A program made the position numbers and the translations under genes. The notes beneath the pieces are model-generated. The model worked only from the letters and a program-made list of their open reading frames with translations. It was not told the DNA's origin and made no database searches. This document shows, piece after piece, positions 15,601 through 26,469 of a stretch of DNA of 64,000 nucleotides; the stretch's first letter is position 1; each line of letters begins with the position of its first letter. This DNA comes from Trichomonas vaginalis G3 (lineage: Eukaryota > Parabasalia > Trichomonadida > Trichomonadidae): positions 30,782,082 to 30,846,081 of the forward strand of contig NC_067207.1 of NCBI RefSeq assembly GCF_026262505.1, read 5' to 3'.

Positions 15601-16824
15601 TTACTCATAAAAATTTTTCTTTGTATATACACCATTCTGTACGTCTAAAAGACTTTTGACATTTGCCAAGAATGTTCGTTTAGACGCTGTCATATAACCA
15701 TACTCTTGACAATATTGTTTATACGAATCGTACAATGACCTTTCATCTAAACACTCAAAGTCAGTTTCATCTATTGAACAGTTCATATACACTTTGTTTG
15801 CTCTAACAATGTTTGTCTCTCTTCGGTATGTGAATTTGTCTTGGATTGAACTTAGAAATATCTAATGTCATGAAATATGAGAACAAGTGGTTGTAAAAGT
15901 CAGATGTCAAAGTTTCTGCTAAGTCGTCAAATATTCTGTATCTTGCATATGAGCTTCTGACGTTCTGACAACTACATATCTTCTTGTCAGAACTTTCTAA
16001 CTTCATCGGAACAGCATTGTTTGAAACCATAATGAAATTTGCAACATTTCACAAACTCTTTGGTCTTTATATTTTCTTTCAACACTCCAACTTTGTCTGT
16101 TATAAGACTCTTCAAAGCATCTGAGTTCAAACTTTTGTATATCTATACTTTGAAGTTCATTGCAACTATAAGTTTCTATTCTCTATTGAAGAGTTAAATT
16201 TACCGCAGATGTTTTCTCTAAGTTTGTCATATTCGGGTTCGATAACCTTCTAACAGTTTGCACAAAATATCTGTAAAGAAAGTGTTCTTACCTGTTCCTT
16301 GTTTTCCAATTATAATGAGAGCAGTTTCATTTTTAGCACTTGGATGTTGTAAGATTTTTGCAAACCAACATAAGATATACTCATAGACTCTTTCGTTTCC
16401 ATTGCATATTAATTTCTTTGACATGGTCTAACCAAGCTTCTATAATATTTTCTTTCCATTCTACTTGTTCATATTTATATCCAGTGAAATAGAATAGAAG
16501 TTTGGAGAAGGTGTATAGAACTTTATACCACGAACTGAAAATCTTCTAACTTGACAATAAGATATCCCAAGCATCTAACATCTTCATGCCAACTTGTACA
16601 ACTTTTATTTTCTAAGTTTCTGTTTACATTCTTGTTCTGAAACTATTGTCGCTTTAGGTTTGTTAAAGACTACATCCCATTCTTTCATGACATAACATTC
16701 TGGGGCAGAGTCGACATAAATGACTAAACGTTTCAATTCTCGACTGCTTTGTTATAGTCTCGAAATGGACACATATTTCTGAACGCTTGGAAGTCATAAA
16801 AATCTGAACATCTATTCTGTACAT
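15601..16824 (-). pseudogene. SF3 (D5-type) helicase, broken, element C left
   Basis: Parts resemble the C-terminal helicase half of the whole primase-helicase of element B: ALIIIGKQGTGKNTFFTDIL (Walker A) parallels AIILKGLQGTGKNRFTDIIS, and a YVFNNAVP-like sensor region and HPSAKNETALI stretch also match. Superfamily 3 helicases unwind the genome at replication start. Several breaks; outer limits only. The upstream leader (minus strand) is the element-type A-rich/TATTTTATAAAAAATG motif. Confidence 0.65.
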
Positions 16825-16854
16825 TTTTTATAAAATAAAAAAATATTTTTTTTT

Positions 16855-17538
16855 ATTCTTGAGCTATTTGTTGTTGCATTTGTTGCATTTGTTGTTCTTG
16901 AGCTATTTGTTGTTGAAGTTGTTCTTGTAATACAATACTTTCACCAGTTGCATCTTCCAATTCGAAACTTTCTGCCGTCATTGACAAATACATAGGACAT
17001 AAAAGTTTTACAGGAACAAAGTTTGCGTCAACTAAGGTTTAAGTTTATGTTTGCTAAAGTGTTTGAGTTTACTAAAGCTGAAAACTCTGCATTCGAATGA
17101 ACAATAGGCAAACCAGCAGAGAAAGTGTTTTATACGCATAAGTATCTTTTGGTCTAGTAGTTTCTGTCGACATTTCGAATAACACTTTTGAACCTAAGTT
17201 TGAAACAATATATAAATAGGTGTACTTAAAGTCAATGGAATAGACATTCCTTGTATGACACCTTTTCCTGTTATAGGAAACTGTTGGTAGTAAAAAACCA
17301 GATCTAAGTTTTGTATTATAGCTCATATTGTTTATAGTAAACTCAGTCGGACATCCAAACATAATGAAACCTGCTCTAGTTGCAGCAGACATGTTACACT
17401 CGTCCTTAAAGTATTAAATAAGTCAACAAAACCTGTTGGTGGTATATCTGAGTAAGTATCTTCAAAGGAGTATTTTTTACCATTCACAACAATAAAATCT
17501 TCTGGTGTCAAAAGAGCAAAACAAGCTTTAGTCGTCAT
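16855..17538 (-). pseudogene. Minor structural protein candidate with Gln-rich tail, broken, element C left
   Basis: Begins MTTKACFALLTPEDFIVVNG and ends in a Gln-rich tail (QQQIAQEQQMQQMQQQ). The middle is beta-rich and includes AGFIMFGCPTEF. About 225 residues between the outer limits, compatible with a single jelly-roll minor capsid protein, but I recognise no motif. The counterpart is 59496-60182. A few breaks. Confidence 0.4.
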
Positions 17539-17670
17539 TTGTTTAAAGTTAGTTTACAATACCGTCCTTGAGGACTTTGTAAGTTTGTTGTTATAGAATT
17601 ATATGACTCAGGTTTTAGTGTAATAGTATAAACCACTATGTCTTCTGCCATTTTACTTAGCAAATAAACT

Positions 17671-18191
17671 TTAATGAAATGTTGTGGTCGTCAAATATTT
17701 TATAACGTCTGGGAAACTATATTTTAAGTTCAACGTTTCACCTCCTTTCATAACGTATATCTTGTCAATGACATTATATGAAACACCACAGCAACTAACG
17801 TCGGGTTCTATTTCTTTGATGTTTATATCGTCTGCCTCTGTCAAAAGTTTCAATAGTTCTTTCAAAAACTTCATGAGGTGCGATGACATATGAGTTCACT
17901 TTTACAGGTTGTGTTCGACCAAGTTAACATTATACCTAAAGCTTGACAAATCTTCTCCTGAGTTTGAAGTTTGTCTTTCAGTTGTTGGTAGTCGTTTCGA
18001 ATATCTGCAACAGAACTTAAGTCTCTGCTAACTTCAGGGTATGTTGGTTGTTCTTTTACAGGAACTATTGTTATACCATTTTCGTCTTCGTATGGTTTCC
18101 CCACTTCAACATCTCTGTCTTTGACATTGACAACAACACTTTGACTGTTTGTTTGAGTTGGTGAATTTAACTTCACATCTGCCACCGCCAT
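17671..18191 (-). pseudogene. SCCG-motif protein region, broken, element C left
   Basis: Contains a part starting MAVADVKLNSPTQTNSQSVV with coiled segment (DYQQLKDKLQTQEKICQALG), and a part with EPDVSCCGVSYNVIDKIYVM ending near YLTTTTFH. Element B has two adjacent genes with matching features at 42467-42808 (EVSCCGTVAKINPIKDISTI) and 42826-43137. The block is thus conserved between distant Polintons. Function unknown; position near capsid suggests a virion role. Two or so breaks. Confidence 0.5.
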
Positions 18192-18254
18192 TAAACCTTT
18201 TGAAAACACTTACGCTTCTATTTTTCGGAAATGACATTTTACTTAGAATAAAAA

Positions 18255-18543
18255 GATGACGTATTCGAGTATCTCTTCGAATTGAAGCAGAACAAAGTTT
18301 ACACACACAAACAATACAAATACATTGACAGAATAGTTCTTTATACAAACAATGGAAAATGTTATAGAATAGCAGTCTTTGCTGAACCAAAATATTTTCA
18401 TAAAGCAAAGAAAGTTGGTATAACTGAAATGGTGAAAGTTCTTGAAGCAGACAAAAATATAACTTCAAAACTTACAGATATTTCTAAAGGAAAGTTTATA
18501 ATACAATATTTATGTCAAAACTGGCGTACTGTCAATATTTGAC
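18255..18543 (+). pseudogene. Small unknown gene (KVYTHKQYK), broken, element C left
   Basis: Counterpart of the gene at 58409-58777. Visible content is KQNKVYTHKQYKYIDRIVLY, then KCYRIAVFAEPKYFHKAKK and EADKNITSKLTDISKGKFII: a beta-hairpin-rich small protein. It is convergent with the capsid region. Not recognised. Confidence 0.45.
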
Positions 18544-18568
18544 GGAGAGAAGTCAGTTCAAGAACAAC

Positions 18569-20175
18569 TTACTGACCTGCTGCCAAAATCTGCTCGATGG
18601 AAGCTGTCGTTATGCCAATCTGAGAGCCCCAGCAGGTTTCATCGAACGAATCTTCAAAAGAGCATCTTCCGTGAAAAGTGCTATTGGTTTTTGTAAACTT
18701 CTTTGCTCTCAGTTCATCTGGACCGTCTCTGTCACCAGTATATTGTATTTGTACAGTACCAACAGTTTGAAATACCACCCATAAAGTCTTCTGAGTCAGC
18801 AAATGGAATGCCAAGCCAAAGTTTGAACGGTCTCCATTTGTATATTGAGTTTTTTGACCTCCTGTATGAGTCCATACTTTCACATATGGCATAATAGAAC
18901 TTTGCATTTCAGGGTTTATGGTTGTTGTGAAGTTGTTGTTAAAGTTCATAGCATCTAATGTCAAGTTGTATGACCTCATATCCTCAACTGTAGAATATTC
19001 TTCTCTTGGATAATATTTGCCATCTATGTTTATATGATATTTAATACCGGGGTTGTAGAAACAAGAATAGTCATTTATAGTTCGTCTGAACAGTACAAAC
19101 ATAGTATCTGCGTGTTTCATTGCAGTTGTTAAAGCAATATCTGTTCTTGCACCTGCGTTCCTGGATTTTGGTTTCCAACTTCACCTGCAAAGTCTTTGAC
19201 AGATATTTGGTGTATAGGGAACATAAGTGGAACTGCAATATATTTGGCAGCTAAAGCATTTGAAATATCTGGGTCCAACATATAGACTGCAAGTCTGCTT
19301 TCTATTCTCTTGCATTCAAACTGTTTGCATGTGAACTTAACTGGGTCCCAAGCAGTTCCAGCAGCATTGAAATAATACTTTACTTCAGTGTTGAGGTTTG
19401 AGAAACCAAAGTCTAAGTCAACTTTGTCTTTGCAAAATTCGGCGAATGACGTTTGATTTGCTCCCTTTACGTCTGTAAGAGTGAATGGGTCTTGCGGTGG
19501 GCAATGACTAAGTTATTTTGCTTGGAGTAAGTTCAATAGAATTTTTCCTGCCCAGTTTGGCAAGTATCTTAAAAACCTGAAGATGAGGAAAGATGACAAA
19601 GGAACTCTAAGTTTCAGTTTTACTTTAGTGACAGCATTTCCATCTGAACCAGAAAGGTTAACATAAACTCCTGGAACGTTAGGGTCAAGTCTTCTTATTT
19701 CTCAATAGTTGCATACTGGTCTGTTTGTTCTCTAGCTTGTGGTTGTACTGAGTTTCTTAAAGCGAACCATTCATAGTTTGCCCATGTTACTGTTTGAACT
19801 AAGTCAGAGTTAGAATATATCTTATATCCCATGAAAAACTTCTGGAGCATATTGGTATCCGACATAGAAAATACCATTGCAACCTTTCTTACCTCTCAAG
19901 TCAGCAGAAGGTTTTATTTCAATGTCTTGTTCCACGTATAAGAATGAGTTGTCAATAGAAATAATATGAAACCTGTCGCAAGCAATATCTACTGTTGTTG
20001 AAGAACCTTCTCCAAACTCACCTACGTTTCCATAAGAAACAGCAGTTGTATATTCGTAAGTTCCAGGAACTATTTCTGACCTTCTAATGGCATTGTCGCA
20101 TTCGTTATACCATTCGGAAACATTTCCGTTCATGGCATCCAAAACTGTTGGCGTTATATTCTGAGCGGCGTACAT
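18569..20175 (-). pseudogene. Major capsid protein, broken, element C left
   Basis: Starts MYAAQNITPTVLDAMNGNVS and ends TTASIEQILAAGQ. Internal features include the LYVEQDIEIKPSA strand pair, a LRVPLSSFL-type stretch shared with the element A capsid, and a C-terminal half with GIKYHINIDGKYYPREEYST. Length between limits is about 535 codons, usual for a Polinton capsid. It follows the long precursor gene. Several breaks. The right copy is 56858-58464. Confidence 0.65.
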
Positions 20176-20207
20176 TTCATATGGGTAAAAATATAGAATA
20201 GTTGGAT

Positions 20208-23200
20208 TTATGTGTCATAATAGAACCCACGTGGACCAAGCTTTACTTTCTTCCTGGCTGAGTTTTTAACTCTTCTTTTTCCTTCATTGCCACTACTTTC
20301 ACTTTGTTCTTCACTACTTTCACTTTGTTCTACTCTTCTCTTCTTCTTTGGTGTCGCTTTTGGTAACTTGCCCTCTGCTTTAAGTTGTTGCATCTTTGCC
20401 TCATGTTCACCTAGTATGTTGTAAATTTCCCATGTCCTTTTTGCCTTTGGGCTCTGGTCGCCCATCTCAGGTAACCTATATCCTAGAAAGATTTTGTCAT
20501 AGTTTGTATTTGAGTCTTCGCGTATTGTTTGCATGACTCTTTCCTGAGTTTCCGGTTCAAGCTCTTCAAACAGAGCTTGTCCATATGGAATAAGCTCGTT
20601 TCCAAATATATGTTTTTGTAGCCATTCTGGTTTTCTTTCCATGTTACCAATAATATCTTTTGTGAATGGGAAAGCTTTTACCCAATGTTTCAGTCTTGCG
20701 TCATTTATTTCTGTAGTTGGTTTTATTTTGTCAAGGAACATGTTTTTCAATACTAACATTTCATTTGGTACTGTCCATTTGAGTTTTCTTAAATATTCAT
20801 CCATTCTCGGTTCATTGTCTGCAAAGTAAGTTTTTATGACATTTTGCAAACTTTCGTTTGCAAGGTCATGTACAATAGGTTCTCTTCCTTCTGTCTCCCT
20901 AACTTTCTTTCTAAACTCTTCACCAAATATACCATCTTTATGGTTCTGTGTAGTTCTTTGAGATAAATGTTCTAGAACGTCAGGTGTTATATTTCCATCA
21001 GCCATGTTCATTTCATACTGGTCCAAAATATCTGCATCTTTCATATCTTTCAATGGCATTAAAGCCGCGCTGAAAATACCAGCTATATCTGGTTCACCAT
21101 TCACTTCCATTGCGTCTACAACTTCTTGGAATTGAGGTTGTAAGTTTATGAACCACCTATCCGGATTAGCTTTATGACCCCATCTCATTGTAGTTCCATA
21201 GTCTGCAGAAACAAAAGTAGGTTTGTTTCCATATTGGTTAGGTTCTGAATGAACTTTAAACAATGTTTCATTTCTATATGTTTTGTTGAAATTTAACCTT
21301 TTATTTTCACGAGTTCAGCCAAAGATTGAACGTTATATGGTCGTAAGTAAAAAGGGTTATTGTATTTGCGTACATTTTCTTTCAGTACTTCCATTCTATG
21401 CTGAATATTTTCATCTGGTGTTGGAGTCTTTTGTATGTCGGCAAACATTTTTCGATATTCTTCTACTATGTCAGCCGAATTTTTCTTAGACTCTTGGAAA
21501 GATTCCATATTCACCTCATACTCTTGTTGAGGGTCAAGATTTTTCGGCTGTTCCAAATCTTCATCTAGTTCTGTGAAGTTAGTTTCCAAAGGAGGGACTT
21601 GTTCGTTTCCTTCAGGCTCTTCTAGCTGTTGTTGCTGAACTATTTCTTCCATGTCTGGTTGTATCTGAACTTCTTCCTGTGGAGTTTCTTGTACCTCATC
21701 TGCTGGCATTTCATATATTCCGAGACCGTTTTTAACAAGTTCCCTATCTAAGTCATCCGGACTCATAAACCTTTCTTCTTTCGTTCCGTCTCTATTTTTT
21801 ACGCGTTTCATGAAGAGAGTTGAATTATCATTTAGCTCTGACACCAAATATCTCGGAGTAAATTCAGTCATGTCATTTGGATGATATGCTATTAAATCAT
21901 ATCCTTAGCGAGCTTGTATTTTCCAGGTTTGAAATTATATCCCATTTGGTGCTGAGCCATAAAGCTAAATAGGTTCGGTCAGTCAGTATTTCCTTCCTTG
22001 AACTTTCTAATAGCTTCTTTATATCTGTCACTAAAGTCAAGAGTATCTGAGTAACCATAATCTTCCTTTAGCATTTTTAAGAATTCTTGGTTTCCTTGTT
22101 CTACTTCTTTTATGTCCTTGCTCTGTTTGTGGTTGTTGTTGTGCAGGGTTTTGAACTGTTGGTTGCTGCTGGTTGTGGAGGTGGTTGTTGTGCTGGGTTG
22201 TTGTTGTTGTGCGATTTTGAACTGTTGGTTGTTGTGTTGGTTGTTGTGCTGGATTTTGAACTGTTGTTGGTTGTGTGTGTTGGTTTTGGTGCATGCCTGT
22301 GTCTGTGTCCATGTGACGATGTAAATGTTTTAGGTAGTCCTGGTGCAGGTGCTTCTCTTGGAGGGTTTGGTGGTATATAAGTTCCACTAGCTAGTATATT
22401 AAGTTCCACCAGCTGGTATATAAGTTCCACCAGCTGGCACATATGTTCCATCTGCAGCATAATGTCCTACCTGACTTTTCGTTTTTAAGAAAGCATTTAC
22501 TAGGTCTGTTTTGGTCTGTTGTAACTCTTTTTTTCTTTCCACAACAGTTGCTCTAACGGCGTCATAGGCACTTTGAACTGCCTGTATCGTTGCTGCATCT
22601 GTTATTTTCGTCATATTTTGTGCTACTTCTCTTAACTCTTTGTCGAAACCTTCAGACTTCAGTTTCTTTCCAGATGAGAAGTCGTTCACTAGTTTCACCT
22701 TACTATGAAGAGCTTTGAAGGCGTTCTTAAAGTCAGCATTCGTTAAAGCTCATTTGAACTGTCTTCATCCGCTTGTATTTTTGTCCTTATTGACCCTATA
22801 AGTTGGGCTGCTTTAGCGTTGGCTTGGGCATCTAACCAGTCATTATTAGCTTTTATATATTCTGCGCTTTTCATTGCCTTTTGCATGGCTGCGTCGTTAT
22901 TTTTACTTTCTTGTGCTAAGTTTTCATACTGTACGGTTTGGTTTTGCAACTGTAAAAGTTTTTCTGCCTTTACATTTGCTTCAACTTCTTTTTTATACAT
23001 CGCTATCCATATATGTCTTCAGGGCTTTTTGTTTTATTTCTTCATCTTTCAGTACTTATATTTGAGTAGTATGGTTTTTTCAAATTTATAACATCTTGTT
23101 CCATTTTTGCTACTTCTGCTGCTTTTTCTGACACTTTTTTCGCATATTCCTCTGTACTTAGTTCTTTCAGTTGTTCTTCTTTCTTCTTTTTCTCACGTTT

Positions 23201-23584
23201 AACTCATGAGTTTCTTGTGTGTCTGTCATATTCTAGTTTCTTTTCGTTTTCACTTATTTGTTTCTGTATGTCTATGTTTGACTTTTTGACATCTGATATT
23301 TGATTTTTGAGTGAACTCAAATTCATTTGACTTTGAGGGTTATAGGCTGTTCCGTCTGCAGCTCCACCATAGCCTGCCATTTTCGCTAAAAGTGCCGCTC
23401 TTAAACCTCCACTCTGTGCACCAAGAACTCGGTTTAAGAGCATAGGGTTGCTTGACATTTGTTGCAACATAGTGGGGTCATTCAGCATTTGTTGTTGCAA
23501 CTGTTGTTGTGGTGTCAGTTTTACTATTGGATGTTTCAATGCTCTCTTCCTCTTACGTATATTCTTACGTAGCTTACGTGGCAT
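20208..23584 (-). pseudogene. Long virion-precursor-like gene, broken, element C left
   Basis: A coding region of about 3.4 kb upstream of the capsid. Parts in order: a very basic N terminus (MPRKLRKNIRKRKRALKHP), Gln/Met-rich segment, a stretch GLRAALLAKMAGYGG, long coiled coil, tandem YVPAGGTYIPAGGTYI repeats, a His/Gln/Pro low-complexity part, an acidic part, and a C-terminal domain ending in KVKLGPRGFYYDT. The MAGYG-G word fits the cleavage consensus of adenovirus-type proteases, which Polintons encode, so a cleaved precursor is plausible. About half a dozen breaks. The right copy is 53486-56825. Confidence 0.55.
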
Positions 23585-23850
23585 TTTAAGTGAAGTTAAA
23601 AAGCGGTTTTTGACAGATGTTTATATGACACTATTTGTTCAGCACAAAAAACTACTCGGTCAAAGTGTTGTCAGTTTTGTAAAATAACTGTCCTATCGTT
23701 CTATAATGGGGAAAAGGCTTCTCAAAGTATACTTCCTTGGAACGCCTGTAACTTTTCCTGTAGCGACGATAGACCCTTGCTTGTCCGGACAAAGTTATAC
23801 TAAACATCTTCAGGGCTAGAGGGCACGAAGTGCCTGGAGGCCCCACTACC
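23585..23850. repeat. Terminal region of element C, left copy
   Basis: Between the precursor start and the terminus. The last 60 bases (minus strand GGTAGTGGGGCCTCCAGGCA then CTTCGTGCCCTCTAG, AAGATGTTTAGTATAA) match the start of the right copy at 52321-52377 and include the hairpin GGCAC-TTC-GTGCC. On this copy about 210 further bases lead directly to the gene; in the right copy that stretch is replaced by a 1-kb repeat array. A 64-codon minus-strand frame covers most of it but I do not trust it. Confidence 0.7.
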
Positions 23851-23872
23851 TTTTTTTTTTTTTTTTTTTTTT
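23851..23872. repeat. T22 homopolymer at the element C terminus
   Basis: 22 consecutive T directly follow CCCCACTACC. The right copy has A28 directly before GGTAGTGGGG. A 6-bp target duplication inside such runs would be invisible. Confidence 0.9.
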
Positions 23873-24044
23873 AAATCGCTTAACCGAAAGGTATAAAACA
23901 GAAATTTTGAGGATTTCCACCAAACTTTTAATTCAAATTCTGAAAATAATTTTGAAATCTGGATTTTTACACAATAAGGATTCTGATCTTTTTAAAATCT
24001 GAATAAAAATTTTTTCGCCGTTATTCAAAAAAAATTTTATACTC

Positions 24045-24054
24045 TTCAAATTCA
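24045..24054 (+). promoter_or_regulatory. Putative host initiator (TCAAATTCA) before the coiled-coil gene
   Basis: TCAAATTCA abuts the ATG at 24055. Trichomonad initiators (TCA+1 pyrimidine T/A) usually lie within about 20 bases of the start; this is a partial match only. The stretch 23873-24044 holds no gene that I can see. Confidence 0.35.
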
Positions 24055-25926
24055 ATGGATCTTTCACTTGGTAAGGCTATCTTTGGAAATTTAGAAAATC
24101 TCGAAACAAAAGTTGACAAGGATGAAGGATCAGCTGAACCAGAAGAGGGAAACATATCACTCGCAGGTATGACTCTCAAAGATAAGTTCAATCTCGGTCA
24201 AGGAACACCAGAGCAACAAAATCAGCCAGAAAAAGAAAATTCGGACAAAAGTGAGCATGAAAATACCGAAACAAAAGAGCAAGAAACAGAAGCTCAAAGT
24301 AACGGCGAAGATTTTGTTTCAGACTCTCATAGCAAAGCATCATCTCCTGAAAAAGAGAAAGAACCCGAAGCAACTGATGATTTTACGTCAGAATCACAAA
24401 GCAAAAATTCACAAAGTAAAAAAATATCAAATCAAAACAGCACAAGTTCATTTAAATCTTCTGCTAAGAAATCATCATCTAGTAGTAGTTCCTCTTCTTC
24501 GTCGTCTAGTGATGATGAGAAAGAATTAAAAGAAATCGAAAATAAAACATTTCATACAGAATCAAGCAAAGCACTTGTCGATGATAAGAATAATACTGAA
24601 AGCGAGCAAAGTGACCCAGAATTAAACAAAACTACTAAAGAACTGGTGGAAAATATTAAAAATCAAATTATCAATGAAGTTCAAACGCAAAATCAGAATG
24701 CTAATGAGCAAAGCAACAATGAAAACGAAAAATCTACAGAAGAAAAAGAGAAAGAGAAGAAAAGCAGCAGTTCTTCCTCAAGTTCTGACAGTGAATCCGA
24801 TAAAGAAAAAGAACAAGAACAAAAACCAGAAGAGAAAGAGCTAGAACCAGAGGAAAAAGACCTGCCGCAAGACGAGCCAGAAAATAATGATGATCAAAAA
24901 GAAAATGAAGATGAAGAACAGACTTCTGTTCCAATTCTTAAGTTCCAGAAGCGTTACACAGATTCAGAACTTGATTCAGCCCTAGAAAACTTCATGAAAA
25001 CAGGAAATTTGCCTCCTCCAGAAATGTATAATCCGATTTTACAACATATCTCACATGTTAGAGTAGATGCAATTGTACAAGCAGACTACGAACGTGGTGA
25101 GAAGATGAATGAGGCCCAAAGGAAGTTCAAAGCAGCAATTAAAAAGAAACAATCTTTTGATGATGCAGCAAATGAAGAAAGAAACACAGATGATCGCCTT
25201 GTAGAAGCAAAACAAGAACTAGAAGATGCCAAACAAGAGAAAGTTCAAGCTCTTGAGAAGATAGAAAAGCATCAAAAGAAGAAAGAAGAAGAATTAATTG
25301 CAATTCAAAACGCCCAACTTGATGAATTCGAAAAATTCTGGGAAGATCCTTCTTCTTTCCATCAATACAACAAACCATCAATAACATTGTTAAACTTAAG
25401 AAGACAAGAAAAGAATTACGCGTTGAGTGGTGATTTCGAGAACGCAAAACTTACAAAGAAAAAAGCAGACAGATTAGAAAAAGAAGAAACAGAAAGAGCT
25501 CAGGAAAAAGCAACATTAGGTATGAAAGCTCAGCTCAGACAATTGGAACAAAGACATGCAAGAGAAATGGAAGGACTTCAGAGATTAGGACACAAACTCA
25601 CTTTGGCCGCAACAATGAGATTGGACGCAAATATTTTACCTCTGGAAATGGCTGTCAAGAAATTGGAAAGAATGAAAAGTGAACCACAAAGTGCAAGAAG
25701 ATCTTCGACATCATTATCTAGATCATTGAAGATATCGCCAAGAGGAATGGATGATGATAAACCAGCTTTGCAAACACCGAGAACAATGAGAAAACTTGCA
25801 AATATTAGATCTCAATCAAGGCCAAATACTTTGGAACTGAAAGGTGTTGAAGCTTCGAAATATATTAAGAAAAGAAAGATAACTGTGAAGAAAGCGGAAA
25901 AGAAGAAACCTGATACTTCATTCTGA
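24055..25926 (+). CDS. Acidic, Ser-rich coiled-coil protein (trichomonad-type hypothetical)
   Basis: 623 residues, single open frame, host-type. Residues 1-290 are low complexity, acidic, with Ser runs (KKSSSSSSSSSSSSSDDEKE). Residues about 295-350 hold a folded-looking block, FQKRYTDSELDSALENFMKT, GNLPPPEMYNPIL, then VDAIVQADYERGEKMNEAQR. Residues about 350-550 are a long coiled coil (KKKQSFDDAANEERNTDDRL ... EEELIAIQNAQLDEFEKFWE). The tail is basic and Ser-rich. The block with PPPEMYNPIL resembles a recurrent trichomonad protein type, as far as I recall. Probably cytoskeletal or scaffold; no enzyme motif. Codon use is AT-rich but normal, with no breaks. Confidence 0.75.
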   Translation: MDLSLGKAIFGNLENLETKVDKDEGSAEPEEGNISLAGMTLKDKFNLGQGTPEQQNQPEKENSDKSEHENTETKEQETEAQSNGEDFVSDSHSKASSPEKEKEPEATDDFTSESQSKNSQSKKISNQNSTSSFKSSAKKSSSSSSSSSSSSSDDEKELKEIENKTFHTESSKALVDDKNNTESEQSDPELNKTTKELVENIKNQIINEVQTQNQNANEQSNNENEKSTEEKEKEKKSSSSSSSSDSESDKEKEQEQKPEEKELEPEEKDLPQDEPENNDDQKENEDEEQTSVPILKFQKRYTDSELDSALENFMKTGNLPPPEMYNPILQHISHVRVDAIVQADYERGEKMNEAQRKFKAAIKKKQSFDDAANEERNTDDRLVEAKQELEDAKQEKVQALEKIEKHQKKKEEELIAIQNAQLDEFEKFWEDPSSFHQYNKPSITLLNLRRQEKNYALSGDFENAKLTKKKADRLEKEETERAQEKATLGMKAQLRQLEQRHAREMEGLQRLGHKLTLAATMRLDANILPLEMAVKKLERMKSEPQSARRSSTSLSRSLKISPRGMDDDKPALQTPRTMRKLANIRSQSRPNTLELKGVEASKYIKKRKITVKKAEKKKPDTSF

Positions 25927-26456
25927 TTATGAAATTATAATTTTTTTGTATTATTAATTTATTGTTTGAAATAAATATGTATTTGATATAAAAACTACTA
26001 TTATCTATATTTAATAATTTTTTATCAATGATATCAAATAGCTATATCATGATTGCTATTAAATATAAACATTTTAGCTTGATATTAATTTTCCATGATA
26101 TAATTATTGATATCATTCATCATTGTATCCTTTATCATCATGGAGTATATATAAGTATTGCTTTTTATAGTATTGGATTCTAATGAATGATTTAATTTTG
26201 GGCATGGTCAAAGATTTGAATTATCGGAACCATGAGGTAAATTATTGAAAATTGAATTAATATCAAATTTTGAATAAAACAATTCAAAAATATCGTAATT
26301 TGAGATAATATCATGAATTTCATTTTCACTGCAATTATAATAATTTATTTATATATGTAATAATTTTAATAGCATTTTTGCAAGTATAGATATACGTTGG
26401 TTGATAGAGGTGTGAATTCACATCTGTAAAATTTCAATTTTCTGAATTTTTTAATT
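25927..26456. other. Host intergenic region, no gene seen
   Basis: 530 bases of AT-rich sequence with many GATATCA/TGATATC words and no frame worth naming. It holds the 3' end of the coiled-coil gene and the upstream region of the reductase/cupin gene. Confidence 0.6.
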
Positions 26457-26466
26457 TCATTTTTCT
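26457..26466 (+). promoter_or_regulatory. Host initiator element TCATTTTTC
   Basis: TCATTTTTC lies four bases before the ATG at 26470 and fits the trichomonad initiator pattern (TCA then pyrimidine/T-rich). It marks this gene as host-transcribed. Confidence 0.6.
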
Positions 26467-26469
26467 ACA

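Larger units (their letters stand above)
12400..23872 (-). mobile_element. Element C, left copy: Maverick/Polinton-type element, badly broken
   Basis: Most genes are on the minus strand and match, in order, the plus-strand genes of 52321-64000. Parts, reading from the right terminus inward: long precursor gene, major capsid, small genes, minor structural gene, SF3 helicase, a small gene, packaging ATPase, mini-ORF, repeat array and KilA-N gene. The terminus at 23,850 (minus strand GGTAGTGGGGCC...) abuts a T22 run. Well over a dozen breaks are visible. The two copies differ by a few percent by eye, so they are moderately old relative to each other. The inner (left) border with element A is not resolved. 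Confidence 0.75.

Noticed and set aside
23652-23846. 64-codon minus-strand frame at the element C terminus
   Set aside because: Its reading depends on the GC-rich terminal hairpin, and the right copy lacks most of it. No element-type leader.
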